Of a stretch of 64,000 nt of DNA, positions 16,806-24,722 are shown piece by piece. The position numbers and the translations under genes were made by a program. Under the pieces are notes generated by a model, which was given only the letters and a program-made list of their open reading frames with translations, made no database searches and was not told the origin of the DNA. Numbering within the stretch: the stretch's first letter is position 1; each line of letters starts with the position of its first letter. Origin of the DNA: PXRE01 sp964435625 (GTDB lineage: Archaea; Halobacteriota; Halobacteria; Halobacteriales; PXRE01); the NCBI GenBank assembly GCA_964435625.1, contig CAYTAG010000001.1, positions 1 through 64,000 of the forward strand. The letters are read 5' to 3'.

Positions 16806-18194
16806 ATGACCGACAACACCCTCAGCATCCGAGCACGCATCGCATTGGCACTCATCGTCGTCGCGTCGGCCTCCTGGCTGGTCGTCGCGAACCTGCCCGG
16901 CGCCCAGGCCGCCCCCCCGATCAACGACGCGCTCCAGGACGGCGACCTAGAGGACCGCGTGGGCGAGCAGGTGGCGGCGCCGCCGCCGACCGATGACCCG
17001 GTTGTGATCAGCAGCCAGGGCCACGCCGCGAAGCACTACGACGCGACGGTCGTCGCGATCAACCAACAGGGAACGCTGATGTACGCCGATACCCGCCACG
17101 ACGTCTACTTCGACGTCGACCCCATCGCCACCGGCAAGTACGACGTCCAGTACATCGGCGTGACGGACCACCGGGACGAGGACTGCCCGACCGGCGAGAA
17201 GTGTACGAACAACCACATCATCCGCGCGAATCTCTCGACCGGCGAGCGAGAGACGCTGTACTCGGAGATTACGCCGAACCACTACGAGAGTCGGTGGCAC
17301 GACGCCCAGCGCGTCGACGAGCGCCACTACCTCGTGGCGGGCCTCGAACACGACCGCCTCCTGCTGGTCGACGTGCAGGCGGACGAGACGGTCTGGGAGT
17401 GGCACTTCAACGAGAGCGCCCACTTCGAGTCGCCGGCCGAGAGCGGCGGCGGGCCCGACGACTGGACCCACGTCAACGACGTCGAGTTGCTGGAGGACGG
17501 CCGGATCATGGTGTCGCCCCGGAACCACGACCAGGTCACGTTCCTCGAGGTCGCGAGCGCCGGCAACCTCACCAGTCCGAACGCGACGCTCCGCGTCGAC
17601 GAGGAGTGGACGCTGGGCGCCGACGGCCGCCACAGCGTCCTCTTCGAGCAGCACAACCCCGACTACATCCCGCCCGAGCAGGGCGGGCCCGCCGTGATCG
17701 TCGCGGACTCCGAGAATGACCGCCTGATGGAGTACCAGCGCCACCCGAACGGCTCCTGGACGTCGACGTGGATGTGGCGGGACGACCAGACCAACTGGCC
17801 GCGAGACGCCGACCGCCTCCCGGATGGCGACACGCTCATCACCGACTCCCGGGGCGACCGCGTCCTCCTGGTCGACCCCGACGGCGAGGTCGAGTGGAAC
17901 GTCTCCATCGGCATCCCCTACGAGGCCGAGGTCATCGGGGCCGGCCCCGAGAGCACGGGCGGGCCCGCGGCGAGTTCCGACGCCTTCACGTCCCGGGCAG
18001 ATAGCAAGGGCTTCTTCCAGCGACTCCTGCCCGCGAAGCTCTATCACGGCGCCTCCGCTGTCCTACCCCGGGGCGTCGGCGTCGCGGACGTCCTCGCCAC
18101 GCTCGTCCTCTGGACCGCTGGCGGCGTCCTCGTCCAGGACGTCGTTCGGCGCCGGCGCAACACGCCGGACGAGACGGCCGGAAAAGCAGGATAG
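16806..18194 (+). CDS. Arylsulfotransferase-like (ASST) beta-propeller membrane protein
   Basis: 462 residues from the ATG at 16806. An N-terminal signal-anchor (about 8-32) is followed by a large extracellular domain with repeated blades: VVAINQQGTLMY, DDWTHVNDVELLEDGRIMVSPRNHDQVTFLE-like segments, LPDGDTLITDSRGDRVLLVDPDGEVEW. These are the repeats of the haloarchaeal aryl-sulfate sulfotransferase family. A C-terminal helix (about 420-445) anchors it. As last gene of the glycan operon it probably sulfates surface glycans, a modification known on haloarchaeal S-layers. The exact donor is unknown. Confidence 0.8.
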   Translation: MTDNTLSIRARIALALIVVASASWLVVANLPGAQAAPPINDALQDGDLEDRVGEQVAAPPPTDDPVVISSQGHAAKHYDATVVAINQQGTLMYADTRHDVYFDVDPIATGKYDVQYIGVTDHRDEDCPTGEKCTNNHIIRANLSTGERETLYSEITPNHYESRWHDAQRVDERHYLVAGLEHDRLLLVDVQADETVWEWHFNESAHFESPAESGGGPDDWTHVNDVELLEDGRIMVSPRNHDQVTFLEVASAGNLTSPNATLRVDEEWTLGADGRHSVLFEQHNPDYIPPEQGGPAVIVADSENDRLMEYQRHPNGSWTSTWMWRDDQTNWPRDADRLPDGDTLITDSRGDRVLLVDPDGEVEWNVSIGIPYEAEVIGAGPESTGGPAASSDAFTSRADSKGFFQRLLPAKLYHGASAVLPRGVGVADVLATLVLWTAGGVLVQDVVRRRRNTPDETAGKAG

Positions 18195-18203
18195 GCCCGC
18201 CGC

Positions 18204-18833
18204 CTACCGTAGCGAGAGGTGCTCGACGGCCCGGTCGGAGATGTGGTCGGGGACCGGGCCCAGGTAGTTTTCTCGGAACGTCGTTCGGCCGGACTCGGTC
18301 TGGCGCCACCCGCCCCAGGACATGGTAAGTTGCTCAGCGATTGGGACGCCCTCGAACGCCAGCGAGTAGTAGCTGTCCGTCGCCCAGGTCCGCCGGAGGT
18401 CGTGCATCCCGAGGTCGTCCCAGGGCTGGTCGCCGTCGACGCGGTCGTCCTCGACGATCTCCTCGCGGGCGGCACTGATCCAGTTGCGGACCTGGCGCTT
18501 GCCGACGTCGATCAGCGGTTCGTCCTGGCGGAGTCTCGCCGCGCTCTTCAAGAGCCGAATCCGCTGCACGAGGTCCTCGGAGATCGGGACCTCGCGCTTG
18601 CCGGTCTTGCCGTCGGGAATAATCAGTACGTGGCCGTCGCCCCCGTTCGCGAGGGTACGGACGTGCTGGGGTTCAACCTGGACGACCTCGTCGGCCCGGA
18701 GACCGTGCAGGCCCAGCTGCATTGCGAGGCGTCGGCGCGGCTCTTCCTCAAGGACATCCAGGAGGACTTTCTGCTCGCTACGGGCCAGCCAGATCCGCAG
18801 GCCGTCTTCCTCAGGGTAGGGTCGCGTCTGCAT
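18204..18833 (-). CDS. Short tyrosine recombinase (integrase catalytic domain only)
   Basis: 209 residues with the catalytic set of tyrosine recombinases: GLHGLRADEV (Arg46), DGKTGKREVPI (a Lys at 76-79), MHDLRRTW (His144, Arg147) and a late RENYLGP (Tyr190). The usual N-terminal SAM-like core-binding domain is missing, making it about half the common size. It is the last gene of a leftward run and converges on the sulfotransferase-like gene. No tRNA or direct repeats marking an attachment site were seen nearby. Confidence 0.85.
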   Translation of the reverse strand: MQTRPYPEEDGLRIWLARSEQKVLLDVLEEEPRRRLAMQLGLHGLRADEVVQVEPQHVRTLANGGDGHVLIIPDGKTGKREVPISEDLVQRIRLLKSAARLRQDEPLIDVGKRQVRNWISAAREEIVEDDRVDGDQPWDDLGMHDLRRTWATDSYYSLAFEGVPIAEQLTMSWGGWRQTESGRTTFRENYLGPVPDHISDRAVEHLSLR

Positions 18834-18835
18834 GG

Positions 18836-18958
18836 CTACCCGTCGAGTCCCTCCAGGTCGACGTCGAAGTCCCCGACGACGTGGACGATCGTCGGTCGGT
18901 CAGCGTCACGCTCCCTCGCTGCGAGGTCCTCCAGTGAGGTGGGTTGGTGCTTGTTCAT
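18836..18958 (-). CDS. 40-residue peptide before the integrase
   Basis: A short frame, ATG at 18958 overlapping the upstream stop as ATGA and ending two bases before the integrase start. It encodes MNKHQPTSLEDLAARERD then PTIVHVVGDFDVDLEGLDG, acidic and strand-like, with good codon use. It is probably a coupled small protein or an N-terminal piece split off the recombinase. Function unknown. Confidence 0.65.
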   Translation of the reverse strand: MNKHQPTSLEDLAARERDADRPTIVHVVGDFDVDLEGLDG

Positions 18959-19146
18959 GCGTAATCCATCCCCACGAGAGCCGCCAGTATCCCCGCTGTC
19001 GCCGCCATGTACGCCAGGGTTAGACGGCCGGTGAGAAGCGCCAGGATTGCCGCCAGCCCAGAGACGGCGACGGCAACCTTCGACAGCAGGATCATGCCGC
19101 TTCCGCGCCGGCTGCGCTTCCCCGATCCATCGATGTCCCGGCTCAT
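18955..19146 (-). CDS. Two-helix membrane protein
   Basis: 63 residues. A basic N-terminus (to about 17) precedes hydrophobic segments at about 18-40 and 43-60. It overlaps both neighbours by four bases. Positive-inside placement puts the N-terminus in the cytoplasm. No family recognised. Confidence 0.72.
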   Translation of the reverse strand: MSRDIDGSGKRSRRGSGMILLSKVAVAVSGLAAILALLTGRLTLAYMAATAGILAALVGMDYA

Positions 19147-19406
19147 GTTTTTCGGCGCTCCACGATGCTGGCTAAGAACGCGATCATCGCGAAGACCAGG
19201 AGGGTCAGCCCCGTCGCCATCAGGCCGGTGCCCAGGAAGGACAGCGGCCCGCCGTACAGATGGACCGCCCAGGCGACGCCGGCGAACAGCAGGCTCAGCA
19301 CGACGGCTGTGCCGGCGCCGGCCAACGAGATGGCGTGGTCCTCCTCCGGCTCATCGCCTTCCACAGGAGGCGTGCTCGCCCGCTCTGCAGTGGATGCGTC
19401 GTCCAT
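19143..19406 (-). CDS. Two-helix membrane protein
   Basis: 87 residues with a disordered acidic N-terminus and helices at about 27-50 and 55-80, ending in a short basic tail (ERRKT). It shares a single base with the upstream stop and overlaps the next start by four. Function unknown. Confidence 0.75.
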   Translation of the reverse strand: MDDASTAERASTPPVEGDEPEEDHAISLAGAGTAVVLSLLFAGVAWAVHLYGGPLSFLGTGLMATGLTLLVFAMIAFLASIVERRKT

Positions 19407-19828
19407 CAGCCGATCACTCCGTGCTCCCGGGCGACCTCGGGGTCGGTCGTCTCCTCGACACGGGACTCGTCGTACCAGTTCCGTTGCTCCTTCAAATACC
19501 AGGTGGTCGCGCTTACGGCGAGGTAGACGACGGCATTCGCTCCGGTCAGTCGAACGGCCTCCGCCCAGGTTCCCGTCGGGCCCAGCAGTTTCAGAAGGAT
19601 CGGGACGACAGCGCCCAGCAGGGCGCCTAACTGGAACACTCCGAGGAGTAGCAGAATAACGTGGTGCACCCTCGATTTGTACGGACTCCCGATCTCGACC
19701 GGCTCCGGCAACTCGCTGGGCTGTTCAGCCCCACAGTGTCGACAGTAGTTCGCGCGGTCTGGCCCCGGGACCGGGTTCCCGCAGTCGATACACTCGGCGC
19801 CGTCGGTGATTAGAGCTTCCTTTGTCAT
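19406..19828 (-). CDS. Zinc-ribbon membrane protein
   Basis: 140 residues. The N-terminus holds a C4 zinc ribbon (CIDCGNPVPGPDRANYCRHCG, about 13-33, split as CxxC and CxxC). Two helices lie at about 54-80 and 96-114, followed by a charged tail. It is a cytoplasmic zinc head on a membrane hairpin, a layout that recurs several times in this window. Confidence 0.8.
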   Translation of the reverse strand: MTKEALITDGAECIDCGNPVPGPDRANYCRHCGAEQPSELPEPVEIGSPYKSRVHHVILLLLGVFQLGALLGAVVPILLKLLGPTGTWAEAVRLTGANAVVYLAVSATTWYLKEQRNWYDESRVEETTDPEVAREHGVIG

Positions 19829-19834
19829 TGTTGG

Positions 19835-19993
19835 TTACTTTGGCGCCAGCCCGGTGATGGCGTCTACGATCACTGCGACGATTAGAAACGTCGCCACTAG
19901 CATCAGCACCGGAACCGCTTCGATTGGGATCAGGGTGGCGACCACCGCCAACACAATCACAATTCCTCCGACGCATATCCACGTCAGTATCAT
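19835..19993 (-). CDS. 52-residue two-helix membrane peptide
   Basis: ATG at 19993, stop at 19835-19837. Nearly the whole product is hydrophobic: ILTWICVGGIVIVLAVVATL then VPVLMLVATFLIVAVIVDAITG. It ends six bases before the next start and lies 24 bases after the upstream stop. The composition and operon fit support a real gene. Confidence 0.7.
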   Translation of the reverse strand: MILTWICVGGIVIVLAVVATLIPIEAVPVLMLVATFLIVAVIVDAITGLAPK

Positions 19994-20017
19994 CGGTCCA
20001 TCGCCTCGCGCGGGCCC

Positions 20018-20236
20018 TCACCTATGGTCAAAGCTTCCGTCATCGTCAATGAACTCTTCCCAGGTGTCCTGGATGCGTTCTGGTTGATCTCCGATGCGCA
20101 GCGGGTAGCCGACCGCCTCGACGAAGGCGTCGTACGCCTCGGCCGGGTCAGCCTCCTGGAGGCCGCGCAGGAGTAGCTCGTGGCGGCCGTCTCTCTCCCG
20201 TTGCTCCTCGTTGTCGTAATGGAACTGGTCGGTCAT
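20018..20236 (-). CDS. Small acidic hypothetical protein
   Basis: 72 residues from the ATG at 20236, which overlaps the upstream stop as ATGA; this is preferred over a start 66 bases upstream that would read deep into the previous gene. Acidic and helical (DNEEQRERDGRHELLLRGL, ERIQDTWEEFIDDD). Family not recognised. Confidence 0.72.
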   Translation of the reverse strand: MTDQFHYDNEEQRERDGRHELLLRGLQEADPAEAYDAFVEAVGYPLRIGDQPERIQDTWEEFIDDDGSFDHR

Positions 20237-20619
20237 GCTGTTGCTTCCTGAGGATCTGATCCATCTACCTCTCGGGAAACCGTGATCCCACACCTGCCGC
20301 ACTGGCCGTGGATCTTATCTTCGAAGTCGCCGCAGTCCTGAACCTCCGCATACGGATCGCGGAACTCCACTTCGCAGTTCTGGCAGAAGAACCAGCGACT
20401 GACTTCCCGCTGGGTGTCGCCGTCGATCTCCGCGGAACCGCCGTCAGTGAGCGGTTCTCCAGCGGGAACCTCGTCCTCCCTGGCGTCGGGTTCACAGCCT
20501 CCGCATACCCACTCTTTCTGCACGGCTCCGTTGACCCGCGTGTTGATCGGCGTCAGCTTGTCGTGGTTGACGAGACATCGGCTACATGACCCCCCTCGTT
20601 CAACTTGATCATTAGCCAT
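20233..20619 (-). CDS. Double zinc-finger protein
   Basis: 128 residues with two C4 sites: CSRC...CGGC (about 12-42) and CQNC...CGRC (about 79-109). A TDGG linker separates them. It overlaps both neighbours. Probable nucleic-acid or protein-binding zinc protein; no family name assigned. Confidence 0.8.
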   Translation of the reverse strand: MANDQVERGGSCSRCLVNHDKLTPINTRVNGAVQKEWVCGGCEPDAREDEVPAGEPLTDGGSAEIDGDTQREVSRWFFCQNCEVEFRDPYAEVQDCGDFEDKIHGQCGRCGITVSREVDGSDPQEATA

Positions 20620-20914
20620 TGTTCACCTCAAGGTGTGTCTCAACCCATTCATTATTCAGCTCAATATGTTTTGTTTTGTGGTAGATTAGAAGACCTAAAA
20701 GAGACATGACCAACAGGCCACCATAGATCGCTATAAATTTTGGTTCGATCACCGCAGAAAACCCCTCGTCGACCCATCTTTGCACGACAGCAATCGGTGT
20801 TAAAATAATGCTTAGGTAAGCCCCAATAACGCTGATTTTCCCGCGTGGTGTGCGGAAAAATGCCGCAGTCGCGTACATCGCCTGTTCTCTCTTTGAGGGC
20901 GTTTCTTGTGTCAT
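20612..20914 (-). CDS. Two-helix membrane protein, AT-richer than neighbours
   Basis: 100 residues with helices at about 28-48 and 60-82. This gene and its surroundings (20620-20930) have clearly lower GC and more Ile, Lys and Asn codons than the rest of the operon, a sign of separate transfer. Its ends still overlap the neighbours by four and eight bases. Confidence 0.75.
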   Translation of the reverse strand: MTQETPSKREQAMYATAAFFRTPRGKISVIGAYLSIILTPIAVVQRWVDEGFSAVIEPKFIAIYGGLLVMSLLGLLIYHKTKHIELNNEWVETHLEVNNG

Positions 20915-21261
20915 TGTTTACCAGTTGCTCCATGCCCGGGCGCGGATTCTACATCGTATCCCGCTTCCTGAAGGGCAGCGGTCAGTTCCGATTCGTCGTT
21001 CCCGCGTTCCCTCCACTCTTCCGAGAGATTCCACGCGCGGTCGATCACGGGCGATAAATGCAACCCGCCCTCGTCCGCATCTCGAATCCGGCCGACAGCG
21101 GCCACGTACTCGGAGAGAAGTTCTTCGTCGTCGAGGTGCTCGTACGGACGATCTCCGTTGGCGCGGTTCTCGTCGAGCGCTCGGCGCCGGTAGTAGCCCC
21201 GAGACGCGCCCGATGACGATCCCCGAATCGTGTTGAGTATGGTTTTGAGTTGACGAATCAT
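20911..21261 (-). CDS. Hypothetical soluble protein
   Basis: 116 residues from ATG 21261. A GTG at 21270 overlapping the upstream TGA is the alternative. Basic N-terminus, then a helical domain with YEHLDDEELLSEYVAAVGRIRDADEGGLHLSPVIDRAWNLSEEWRERG broken into short helices. This resembles small haloarchaeal proteins without a known role. Confidence 0.72.
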   Translation of the reverse strand: MIRQLKTILNTIRGSSSGASRGYYRRRALDENRANGDRPYEHLDDEELLSEYVAAVGRIRDADEGGLHLSPVIDRAWNLSEEWRERGNDESELTAALQEAGYDVESAPGHGATGKQ

Positions 21262-21266
21262 GCCAT

Positions 21267-21458
21267 TCACTCTTCAGAACTGAGGGCATCCTCAACGGCG
21301 TCCTCCAGGCCGGCTTCGACGAGGTCCATGCGGATCTCGCTGATCCGCTCGCGAATGTCCTCGATCTCCATCTCCGCTTCGTTGGCGAGTTCGTCTTCCA
21401 GTTCTTCGAGCCGTCCGGCGATTTCCGCCACTTCATCCCCGAGTTCAGGTTCAGCCAT
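21267..21458 (-). CDS. Acidic coiled-coil protein
   Basis: 63 residues, almost entirely one acidic amphipathic helix (heptads in EIAGRLEELEDELANEAEMEIEDI). It is the first gene of the run that ends with the integrase. The bases before it carry TTCCGGAA and CTTCCGGT half-sites (21465-21506) that may form its operator. Confidence 0.75.
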   Translation of the reverse strand: MAEPELGDEVAEIAGRLEELEDELANEAEMEIEDIRERISEIRMDLVEAGLEDAVEDALSSEE

Positions 21459-21786
21459 GTATTGACCACTTCCGGTTTACATTCCTTACCGGCTTATTCC
21501 GGAACCTTAGTTCTTTGGTTCGGGCTGATCGCGGCGGTCGAGGAGGGGGTTCGGGGGGTTCAGCCCGGGGTTCGACCCGAGCGATTGCCGACAATCGGCC
21601 ATTCCCGGAAGTCCGTCGACGCCCAGCGCGCAGCGCTGGCGGCACTCGTCGAGCGCAGACCCATCCCGTCTGGAGACTGAAAGTTCGCCTGCGCCCTGCA
21701 GCGCCGGCGACGCTCCGCGGTTTCACTACGAGACTGGGAAAACCGCCAGCAGGCGCCAGGATGGCCAACGGATAAACCACATCTCG
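21459..21786. other. Intergenic region with promoter sites and a possible gene relic
   Basis: 328 bases. The part next to the coiled-coil gene is AT-richer and holds CCGGAA-type inverted half-sites, probably its promoter and operator. From about 21590 to 21680 a rightward frame reads KSVDAQRAALAALVERRPIPSGD and then stops; it lacks a start in keeping and looks like the tail of a lost gene. Nothing else was supported. Confidence 0.4.
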
Positions 21787-22104
21787 CTATACGTTTTGCA
21801 GACCCTCTTCGTTCCGAAGGTGATAACCACACGCGCTACAGGTGACCGCGTGTTTCTGGTTATATTCTTCTCGGTCGCTACTGAGGCAAAGGGAGCAGTC
21901 GCGGTATCCGCAGGGGCGAGACTCCCAAGTACACTCGTGGACTACCCCACTCCTCCCGTGGTAATCGAGGATGTAGGCAAGTGGTTCAGTACAGTGTGGA
22001 CAACTAATCCTCGTGTACAACCGTGTCTCTGCTCTCCTGATCTCTCCGCCCTCTATATCATAATCGTCGATCCGGTACCCACATGCCGGGCAGCTGTCGT
22101 CCAT
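21787..22104 (-). CDS. Multi zinc-ribbon protein
   Basis: 105 residues with CPACG near the N-terminus, SCPHCTE at about 35, CGYRDCSLC at about 64-72 and CSACGYH at about 90, enough for two zinc ribbons. The start overlaps the preceding short frame as TAATG. Probable nucleic-acid-binding or metal-sensing protein. Confidence 0.75.
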   Translation of the reverse strand: MDDSCPACGYRIDDYDIEGGEIRRAETRLYTRISCPHCTEPLAYILDYHGRSGVVHECTWESRPCGYRDCSLCLSSDREEYNQKHAVTCSACGYHLRNEEGLQNV

Positions 22105-22241
22105 TATGCTTTCCCTCTTCGGCGGACGGACTTTAATTCCCAGCCCAACGGGGAAGCAGTACCAACTCCTACACTATTCCCTTCGAGTCTAACACAAGTC
22201 GCCGTGCAATTGGCGAAAACGGTTAGGCCATCGTTTCTCAT
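22104..22241 (-). CDS. 45-residue bridging frame
   Basis: ATG at 22241 overlaps the stop of the upstream gene (ATGA) and its TAA overlaps the next ATG (TAATG), so it joins two real genes without a gap. The product (beginning MRNDGLTVFANCTATC) is not acidic and its third-position GC is low, which weakens the case. It may be a coupling frame rather than a functional protein. Confidence 0.4.
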   Translation of the reverse strand: MRNDGLTVFANCTATCVRLEGNSVGVGTASPLGWELKSVRRRGKA

Positions 22242-22669
22242 GCCTCAATCTCCTCCCACTCCTCGGGGAGCGTGTCTTTGACAACCTCTCGAATGCCGTC
22301 GAACAACCCTTCGACCAGTTCCTCGGCAGTGTCGAATCGGTCCTGGTCCTTGAATGCCTCAGCGACCTGCTCGTCGTCAGCGACCAGCGAGACGGTCATC
22401 GTCACGCCGTCGGTTGCGAAGGTCACTGACTCCTCTGCGTCGTGGCTTTCGGGGCGACGTCGGACGTTCGGGAGACCGTCTTGCATCGAACGAAGGTGGT
22501 TCTCAACCGCCCGATTGACGTTCACGTGGGGGACTTCCCCGCGCGCCTCGTTGCCTTCAGTCTTCACGATGGACTCGAAGCCGGCAGTCCAGAGGTTGCT
22601 CTCCGCGCTCCAGTCGTTGTTCAGTTCTTTCGGGTCTCGTCCCGATTCGTCGGCAGTTGATTCTGCCAT
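22238..22669 (-). CDS. Hypothetical soluble protein under iteron control
   Basis: 143 residues from the ATG at 22669, directly beside the first of three repeats. N-terminal half disordered; C-terminal half holds strands and helices (VTFATDGVTMTVSLVADDEQ, FDTAEELVEGLFDGIREVVKDTL). No cysteines. It diverges from the winged-helix gene at 22754, a layout typical of a repressor with its target. Confidence 0.75.
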   Translation of the reverse strand: MAESTADESGRDPKELNNDWSAESNLWTAGFESIVKTEGNEARGEVPHVNVNRAVENHLRSMQDGLPNVRRRPESHDAEESVTFATDGVTMTVSLVADDEQVAEAFKDQDRFDTAEELVEGLFDGIREVVKDTLPEEWEEIEA

Positions 22670-22739
22670 GTTCTTGCGTACACACTCAATAACCATAGTT
22701 CTTGCGCACATACGCAAATACTATGGTTCCTGCGTGCAT
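22670..22739. promoter_or_regulatory. Three 28-bp-spaced operator iterons
   Basis: The 14-base unit GTTCYTGCGYRCAY occurs at 22670-22683, 22698-22711 and 22726-22739, each exactly 28 bases after the last. Between the second and third lies an inverted copy, so that CCATAGT...ACTATGG (22693-22726) forms a hyphenated palindrome. The array fills the gap between a leftward gene and a rightward winged-helix gene and covers the likely TATA of the latter. It is most simply the operator bound by that protein. Confidence 0.75.
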
Positions 22740-22753
22740 GGTCAGATATAAGC

Positions 22754-22996
22754 GTGACAGAGCCGACCCGTCGAGGTGTGACCCGTCCGCGCGAACCGCC
22801 GTCCATCGAAGAGGTGTACGAGGCGATGGAGCCGAACCGCTGTTACGTCGCTGCGGATCTCCGCGCGGAGTTCGAGGGCGAGTACGATCCCGCCCACAAC
22901 ACGATTCGGAACCGGCTGGCCGAGCTCGTCGACGAAGGGCGGGTCGACCGCGAGAAGCACGTCAACGGCGCCGTCACCTACCGCCGACGCGAGTAA
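22754..22996 (+). CDS. Winged-helix transcriptional regulator
   Basis: 80 residues from a GTG. Core: SIEEVYEAMEPNRCYVAADLRAEF, then HNTIRNRLAELVDEGRVDREKHVNGAVTYRRR, a helix-recognition helix-wing order. It lies beside the three-iteron array and would be leaderless or nearly so. It probably regulates itself and the divergent 143-residue gene. Ends seven bases before the transposon end. Confidence 0.8.
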   Translation: MTEPTRRGVTRPREPPSIEEVYEAMEPNRCYVAADLRAEFEGEYDPAHNTIRNRLAELVDEGRVDREKHVNGAVTYRRRE

Positions 22997-23002
22997 ATGT
23001 TT

Positions 23003-24722
23003 TATCAGTCGGGGGTTAATCGAAGACGTATCAGGCCAGACTGAGTGGGGGACGATCCCGAGAACGAACCTGACGCCCCAAATTCCACAACCACTACTGT
23101 CGCTTCATCTTCGGCCCTCGATCCCGTCGAGTACGTCGTCTCGCAGTTCGAGCACGCCTTAGAACAGGGGCTGGACCACGAGGTCGCCATCGGCAACCTT
23201 GACCTGCCGACCGACCAGTTCGAGGACCAGTACCGCGACCGCGACGACGACCGCAAGTCGTTCGACGCGATGCTCCGCGCGTTTATCTACATGCGGGTGA
23301 AGGGGCTGTCGTACAGCGAGATGGAACGCCAGTTCGACCGCTGGGGCGACCTCCCGCACCTCCTGCGGTTCGACGTCGACTACGTCTCCCGAGGGACGTT
23401 CAGCTACGCCAAACAGCACCGCTTCGACGAGGAGGCCTGGCAGTTCATCGTCGAGGCCAGCGACCGCATCCGTGAGGTCGCGGAAGAGCACGGCGTCCGC
23501 CCTGAGTACCTCGCTGATGGCGGGCGCGACACCCCCGGCGTCGACGACGGGGGGCTGAAGAAGGTGGCCGTCCGCCGGACGCGCGAGCTCGTCTTCGGCG
23601 CCTGGACCACCGACCGCGCGGACAACCGCTCGTATAGCGACGAGGACCACATCCGCCAGGCAGCGTACATGGCGATGGCCGACTCCGGGACGCCCGCCGG
23701 CAGTCGCCGGCACGAGGCCACCAACGCGGACGCGATGGCCGGCAACACGCACCTGGACATCACGAAGCGGTACGACGTCGTGGACGTGGTGCGGTGCTTC
23801 CGGGAATCGGTCGGCGCCGTCTACGACGTCCTGAAGTTCCGCGAGCAGTTCGCCCAACCGGCGATCTGCGCCGTCGACATTACGCCGTATCCGTACTGGG
23901 GCGAGCCCGACGCGAACCCCATGATGGCCCGCATGACCTCGGGGATGCGCCCCGAGAAGCAGTCGCCGTACGCCCTGAAGTTCGCCACGATCACCACGGC
24001 GGGCGACACCATCCCGACCATCCTCGGCATCGTCCCCGTTCAGGAGGAGTCGCCCTGGGGCGGGACGACGTACCCGACGGCGAAGCAGGTCGGCCAGCTG
24101 CTCGACCAGGCGACCGACTACGTGTCGGTAAGCCTGCTGCTGATGGACCGCGAGTACGACTCGCTGACGGTCGCGCGGGAAGTGACCGAGCGCGACGTGA
24201 CCTTCCTGACGCCGTTGAGCAACCGTCGTGACCACCAGGACTACCACATCGAGTACATGCGCCGGCAGGAGATCCACGTCGACGTCGAACCCTGGTATCT
24301 GGACGTGCGCGATCCCGACGGCACCGTCGACCAGACGCTGATGCTCCAGCATCTGTACGTCCCGTCGACGCAGGAAGGGACCCGAACCCAGGTCTTCCGG
24401 ACGAACGACCCGTGGGTGGACGTCGACACAGCGGAGGGCTTCGCCACTCGCTACCGGACGCGCTGGGACGTCGAGAACCAGTTCAAGACCATCAAGAACG
24501 AGTTTCTGGCGCTGACCACCAGCCGGGTGTACGTCGTGCGGATGTTCTACTTCTATCTCGGGTGCGCGCTACAGAACGCCTGGCGGTTGGCCGACTTCTA
24601 CTATCAGGACGCCCATCCCGACCTGGAGTACGACGGTGCGCCCGAGCTCACCGCCGGGGAGTTCGTCGATCTCGCTGCGAAGGAACTCGGTGGACTCCTC
24701 GATTTCTAACCGCCTGCTGATA
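23003..24722 (+). mobile_element. Insertion-sequence-like element with imperfect inverted ends
   Basis: The sequence TATCAGTCGGGGGTTA at 23003-23018 and the reverse complement of 24707-24722 (TATCAGCAGGCGGTTA) match at 13 of 16 positions, bracketing one transposase gene whose stop codon lies within the right end. No target duplication was seen, so the outer limits may be wrong or the copy may be old. Flanking genes are not interrupted. Confidence 0.45.
23045..24709 (+). CDS. DDE transposase (IS4-like)
   Basis: 554 residues from a GTG. N-terminal part (about 70-130) looks like a helical DNA-binding region. The RNase H-like catalytic residues are in AVDIT (Asp278), LLMDREYDS (Asp368) and RWDVENQFKTIK (Glu477), with the long insertion before Glu typical of IS4-like enzymes. 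Full length and intact, so it may be active. An acidic N-terminal tail suits a haloarchaeal host. Confidence 0.85.
   Translation: MGDDPENEPDAPNSTTTTVASSSALDPVEYVVSQFEHALEQGLDHEVAIGNLDLPTDQFEDQYRDRDDDRKSFDAMLRAFIYMRVKGLSYSEMERQFDRWGDLPHLLRFDVDYVSRGTFSYAKQHRFDEEAWQFIVEASDRIREVAEEHGVRPEYLADGGRDTPGVDDGGLKKVAVRRTRELVFGAWTTDRADNRSYSDEDHIRQAAYMAMADSGTPAGSRRHEATNADAMAGNTHLDITKRYDVVDVVRCFRESVGAVYDVLKFREQFAQPAICAVDITPYPYWGEPDANPMMARMTSGMRPEKQSPYALKFATITTAGDTIPTILGIVPVQEESPWGGTTYPTAKQVGQLLDQATDYVSVSLLLMDREYDSLTVAREVTERDVTFLTPLSNRRDHQDYHIEYMRRQEIHVDVEPWYLDVRDPDGTVDQTLMLQHLYVPSTQEGTRTQVFRTNDPWVDVDTAEGFATRYRTRWDVENQFKTIKNEFLALTTSRVYVVRMFYFYLGCALQNAWRLADFYYQDAHPDLEYDGAPELTAGEFVDLAAKELGGLLDF

Noticed and set aside
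21796..22281. Rightward 161-codon frame
   Set aside because: It lies opposite a protein with four clear zinc Cys pairs, and its own codon use is poor.
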